A stretch of 64,000 nt of DNA from Xenopus tropicalis (taxonomy: Eukaryota; Chordata; Amphibia; Anura; Pipidae). A model generated the notes under the pieces. It had not been told where the DNA came from, did no database searches, and was given only the letters and a program-made list of their open reading frames with translations. Position numbers and translations under genes: made by a program. The stretch's first letter is position 1, and each line of letters starts with the position of its first letter. Location of the stretch: positions 85,534,904 to 85,598,903 of the forward strand of contig NC_030678.2 in NCBI RefSeq assembly GCF_000004195.4. Direction: 5' to 3'. Shown in pieces: positions 59,040 to 64,000 of this stretch.

Positions 59040-59941
59040 CAATTCGCTGTTATCCAGAAAGCTACAAATTATATGAAGGTCATCTTCCTTAGGCTCCATT
59101 TTAACAAAGTTTACATTTTTGACTTAATTTCCCTTTCTCTGTAATAATAAAAATTACCCCTTACTTGATCATCAGCTGATGTATAATTAATCCTTTTTGG
59201 AGGCAAAAAATTGGGTTTATTAAATGTTTAAATGATTTTTTAGGAGACTTAAAGGACATGTAAACCCCACACACAAAAATTTAATCAGTGAACAGCCTCT
59301 TTGACATCTTTCAATACCTGCCACACTGGTTGTCCAGAGATTAATAGTAAGGCTGCAACATCTCCTTAATCACTTAGATTTGCTTCTCCTCCTGTAACCC
59401 ACTCGCCCCCCCCCCCCCAGGAATTTGCTTTGGCTGTTGGCTTGTGGGCATGCTCAGTTGTTCTAAGCTCAGATTACTAAACACGGCCCCCAATCTAGCA
59501 GCCAGTAAAGAGATGGCATTGCTGGTTCCCATAGAAACTCAGCTCTAGCTGTCTGCTTCAATTTTTTTCTCCTGAGCTCAGCTTTACCTACCTACTTTTA
59601 TCAGAGACAGTTCTGCCTGTGTGAGCCTGTATTCTTGATGAAATGTATGCTGAATAGGAGTTTGTGTGTGTGTATGCTGTTTGCAGATTTAAATGTATCC
59701 AATTATGTATCAGAGGAAAAATGGCCACCAGGTGAAAGCTGCTATTTGGTTTAGGAAAATGTGATGGTGCTGGCAAACGGAGGGGATACATGCAGTACAA
59801 ATGATGCCATTTGGGTGGGGGAAACGTGCCCAACTGATATACATTGTAGGCAAATGTAGCTTTTAAGGTATGGTGATCCACATTTCCTAATTCTGGAAAC
59901 AACAGGTCCTAAGCATTCTGGTTAACATGTCCCATACCTGT
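59040..59941 (-). mobile_element. 'acaggtatggga'-family MITE split by a TTAA element
   Basis: In reverse orientation: right part 59860-59941 (ending in 'tgtcccatacctgta') and main body 59040-59258 ('tgtaataataaaaattaccc', 'attaatcctttttggaggc', 'aaatgattttttaggagac'). The two parts meet at a TTAA that is duplicated around the insert. Confidence 0.75.
59257..59865. mobile_element. TTAA-flanked element nested in the MITE
   Basis: Starts cttaaaggacatgtaaaccc and ends 'ggcaaatgtagctttta' before aggtatggtgatcc of the host MITE. The interior contains a C-tract (59407-59419), 'gggcatgctcagttgttct' and a (tg)n run. The host sequence rejoined at TTAA matches the order seen in other copies. The 104-codon minus-strand ORF at 59588-59902 shows no domain. 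Confidence 0.7.
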
Positions 59942-61446
<1,505 letters not shown>

Positions 61447-61489
61447 TGCTAACACAGTTTAATTAGACAATTTATAAAAGAGATCAAAG

Positions 61490-62115
61490 TTAAAGACAAA
61501 AATCTTTACCTAAAACAGGTATTGACCTGGGTGTATATACCCCAGGTCCCTCGCCAAATATTTCAAATGCTAGTACACATGCAGTGAAGATCACATAAAT
61601 ATACACACACTCACCGATGCCGAAATTTGGTTCGTTTGCTTGGAGCCCCGAACCCGTAGCCCAAGGGAGCAAACTCAAATCTCTGAAGAAAGCGGCTCAC
61701 AAAGCACCATCGTCAGCCAGAGAATGGATAAAACTCGAACTTTATTTACATTCTTAAAAACCCAGAACGCCTGACGCGTTTCGTGCGTGCCCGCATTTAA
61801 TCATAGGCATACATATCAATTAATGACATCACAATTTTTTTAACTTTATGTTAAGAGGGAAAAAAAAATGTTGTGATTTTTTTTTTTCCCTCTTAACTTT
61901 ATGTTAAGAGGGAAAAAAAAAAATGTTGTGATGTCATTAATTGATAGGCTTTATATACCATGTTACTGTCTCAGAATGTATGCCTATGATTAAGTGCGGG
62001 CACGCACGAAACGCATCAGGCGTTCTGGGTTTTTAAGAATGTAAATAAAGTTCGAGTTTTATCCATTCTCTGGCTGACCATGGTGCTTTGTGAGCCGCTT
62101 TCTTCAGAGATTTGT
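61490..62115. repeat. Inverted pair of hammerhead-shaped repeat units
   Basis: Left arm about 61671-61825 and right arm about 61960-62115 pair over roughly 140 bp: 'ctctgaagaaagcggctcac' with 'tgagccgctttcttcagag', and 'aagaatgtaaataaagttcg' with its complement at 61738. Each arm holds a unit GCCT-ATGATTA-stem II-GAAA-ACGCRT-C-AGGC. Between them (61810-61950) is an A/T spacer with two copies of aactttatgttaagaggga. The sequence left of the arm includes a 'ccccgaacccgtagcc' block shared with 57342-57358. Confidence 0.75.
61982..62021 (+). ncRNA. Hammerhead-shaped motif with altered core
   Basis: Stem I GCCT (61982-61985) pairs with AGGC (62018-62021). The core reads ATGATTA (61986-61992) where a hammerhead has CTGANGA, so C3 and G8 are changed. 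Stem II GTGCG/CGCAC (61994-61998, 62003-62007) is perfect. GAAA is at 62008-62011 and stem III ACGCAT (62011-62016) is followed by C. The minus copy at 61769-61808 has ACGCGT and GTC. Because both C3 and G8 are essential in known hammerheads, cleavage is not expected; the fold may be a relic or have another use. Confidence 0.5.
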
Positions 62116-62845
62116 GGTAGCTTCCCCCAAACAAAAACCCAGACACATCAAACATAACTATAAATTATCAAGACCAAAAATGTTCTTCCATATTTTTTGA
62201 TCTCCCTGTATGATCTTCTTTCCGAAATATTTCTTGGAACTGCCATTTCATATTCTATATTACTGCTAAATTCTCTCATTAGCTGGGAAATTTTTGGGAC
62301 CTCCTGTTTTTTCCCCAATTCCTGGCAGTGGACCGCATCCCCAAGTCTAACTGTATTTGATAAGTCCAGAAGGATTGGATGATGGAACCAGACCACCATA
62401 TGTGTACCATATCTCCTATTATTAACAGTATTAACAGTTCCTGGATAAATCTGTGACAATTTTGTAAAAATTTTCCTAGTGTGTTATGTGCACTGAATAT
62501 TTTAGAAGTCTGTCTGACATCTAATTCCAGTGTTTGTAGAGCAAATGATGTATACAAAACTGTTCTGTGATGATTGAGTCAGGGCAACAGGGAACTCTGG
62601 AGCTACTGTCTGGTCAGAAGGTGATGGAAGCTGCAGGTTGCACACAGCGCCATGCTTCAAAAGGCATGAATGGAAGGCAGAAAGGACTGATTGGAGCTGA
62701 GCTCAACTATATGGTTCCAGAGTGCATTTTGACACAAGTACCATTAATGAAAGTGGCTTTAGAGGTAACTAACTGCAGGGAAAAGCACCATTTGTCTTAC
62801 ATCATTTTAAACATATGTTTTAGCCTTAAAGGGCTCAACTGAGCA
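62116..62845 (-). other. grik3 intron 1, no feature recognised
   Basis: 62160-62560 has LINE-like composition on the minus strand (a 103-codon and a 92-codon ORF in different frames with W/H-rich stretches), which could be a decayed retrotransposon C-terminus, but no motif is clear enough to call. Confidence 0.35.
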
Positions 62846-63230
62846 TTAAAGGAGAATACAAGTCAAAATTTAAAAAACATACTGCCCAATAGTCCTCCTA
62901 TTGTTTAGTAAAAACACACTTTTGGCTCACCTAATCAAATATTTACTCAGTCACACTTACTTCACATTTTCTAGAACAGGCAGCCATCTCTAAAAAGGTA
63001 TTCTCCCTTCCTTTCCCTCCTTGCTTCATACTGCACATGTGTTTCATTCCCTCCCCACCCTCCCCTCTGCCAGATCCGCTTCTGATTGGCTGGTGGGCAT
63101 GTGTAGCTCAGAACAGGAGACAGGATCAAGTTACACACATGCTCAGAGAATAGGAAGGCTGCTGCTGGCAGCCTACAGGAAGGGGAGAGAGATTTCAGTG
63201 ATGTCACTGTAGTCTTCACACTGCTGCAAG
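62846..63230. mobile_element. TTAA-type MITE, copy 2 of the 17618 family
   Basis: TTAA at 62846-62849, then aggagaatacaagtcaaaat and the same blocks as 17618-18004 in the same orientation with a small number of substitutions and indels. The right part of the family is missing; unique sequence starts near 63230. Confidence 0.8.
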
Positions 63231-64000
63231 GCTTGTTTTGCTTTTTACTCATTAGCAGGTTGAGAATACATTTCCAACTGAAACTGCAGCTCTGGGTATT
63301 TAATTGCAATTTGCAACAAATTATTTAAACATGCAAAAGGCTTCCTCTGGTTGGATTGCTTGGGGTGGAGAAATGTTAAAGGGTAATTTCTAGAGATGTC
63401 TGCTTTCCTGGAAATACTTAATGTAGTTTTGTATTATTGTGATAATGGATCTGGCTGCAATGCATTTCATATGAGAGGTATGAAGGCATGCAATACTGCT
63501 GAAAAACCAACATTTTTGTTCTGATACAGTTTGGTTTCAAATGATTTTGCTGCCAAATATAACCAGATATTCTTACACATTAGACTGACATTTGAAAGGC
63601 ACTACCATTAAGAAGTGAGAGCAGCATTTTCTCTATGGAAAGCAAATGACTGTGACATTTCGCTAAGGATGCTGATTAGAAAATTGTACAAGTAAAACTT
63701 TTTTTTTTTCTTTTAACATATTTAAGGGGTTTTACAGAAATGTGAGTACAGAGTACAGAATTCCATGTTCCCTTTTTTAAGAAGAGTTAAAATCCCAAGC
63801 AGTTATCTTTTTATCTGTAAACACCAATCTCACTTGCAGCAGTTCGAATGTTTTTTTGTCTATTATTCTTTTGACAAAATAGGTTTCTTCAAACAAAGCA
63901 GAACCCAAACTCTCCGCTGCAAAATTAATTGGTTTTTGGATCCAAAGGAAAAAAATGCTTGAAGCCGCTAAGAGGATGAAAAGCCTCAACTAGGATTCAT
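63231..64000 (-). other. grik3 intron 1, no feature recognised
   Basis: No exon 1, promoter-like CpG island or repeat seen. ORFs at 63765-63989 on both strands have no domain. Confidence 0.45.

Noticed and set aside
62160..62560. LINE C-terminal fragment on the minus strand
   Set aside because: Composition is suggestive, but no RT or endonuclease motif could be placed.

Overview
The window is vertebrate, single-gene and almost entirely intronic. It carries four consecutive coding exons (223 residues) of a kainate-type ionotropic glutamate receptor on the minus strand, at 1955-2008, 4306-4487, 7545-7802 and 8028-8204. Exon lengths (54, 182, 258 and 177 bp), splice phases and diagnostic residues identify it as grik3, amino-terminal domain. 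Everything above 8204 is read as intron 1 of the same gene: no exon 1, no CpG island and no other protein-coding gene could be found up to 64000. The repeat complement points to a frog, most likely Xenopus: TTAA-flanked palindromic MITEs, the 'acaggtatgggacctgttatcc' type element, CR1/L2-like LINE tails and an L1-like LINE. The species call is inference from recognised repeats.

Layout: 1-1954 is partial intron 5. 1955-8204 holds exons 5 to 2 with introns of about 2.3 kb, 3.1 kb and only 225 bp; intron 4 contains a CpG-decayed minisatellite and intron 3 a roughly 370-396 bp tandem array. 8205-35000 is intron 1 with scattered MITEs, antisense and sense CR1-like fragments, a hammerhead-ribozyme-like motif (11989-12031) and a small 44-bp-arm hairpin (13755-13852). 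37000-40200 is a broken L1-like LINE on the minus strand, itself inserted in a MITE and split by another MITE. 47000-49030 is a nested stack of at least three elements with a CpG-rich 165-bp-arm hairpin. 51150-53070 holds two more AT-rich MITE families. 57180-62120 is dense in palindromes, including two inverted pairs of a hammerhead-shaped unit with an altered core.

Functionally the only host product is GRIK3, a postsynaptic and presynaptic kainate receptor subunit. The most interesting non-gene material is the group of small elements that keep hammerhead architecture (stem I, CUGANGA-like core, stem II, GAAA, self-complementary stem III, GUC). One of them (11989-12031) has every core residue intact and a stem II weakened only by two transitions. 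All alignments here were done by eye; no database or folding program was used.
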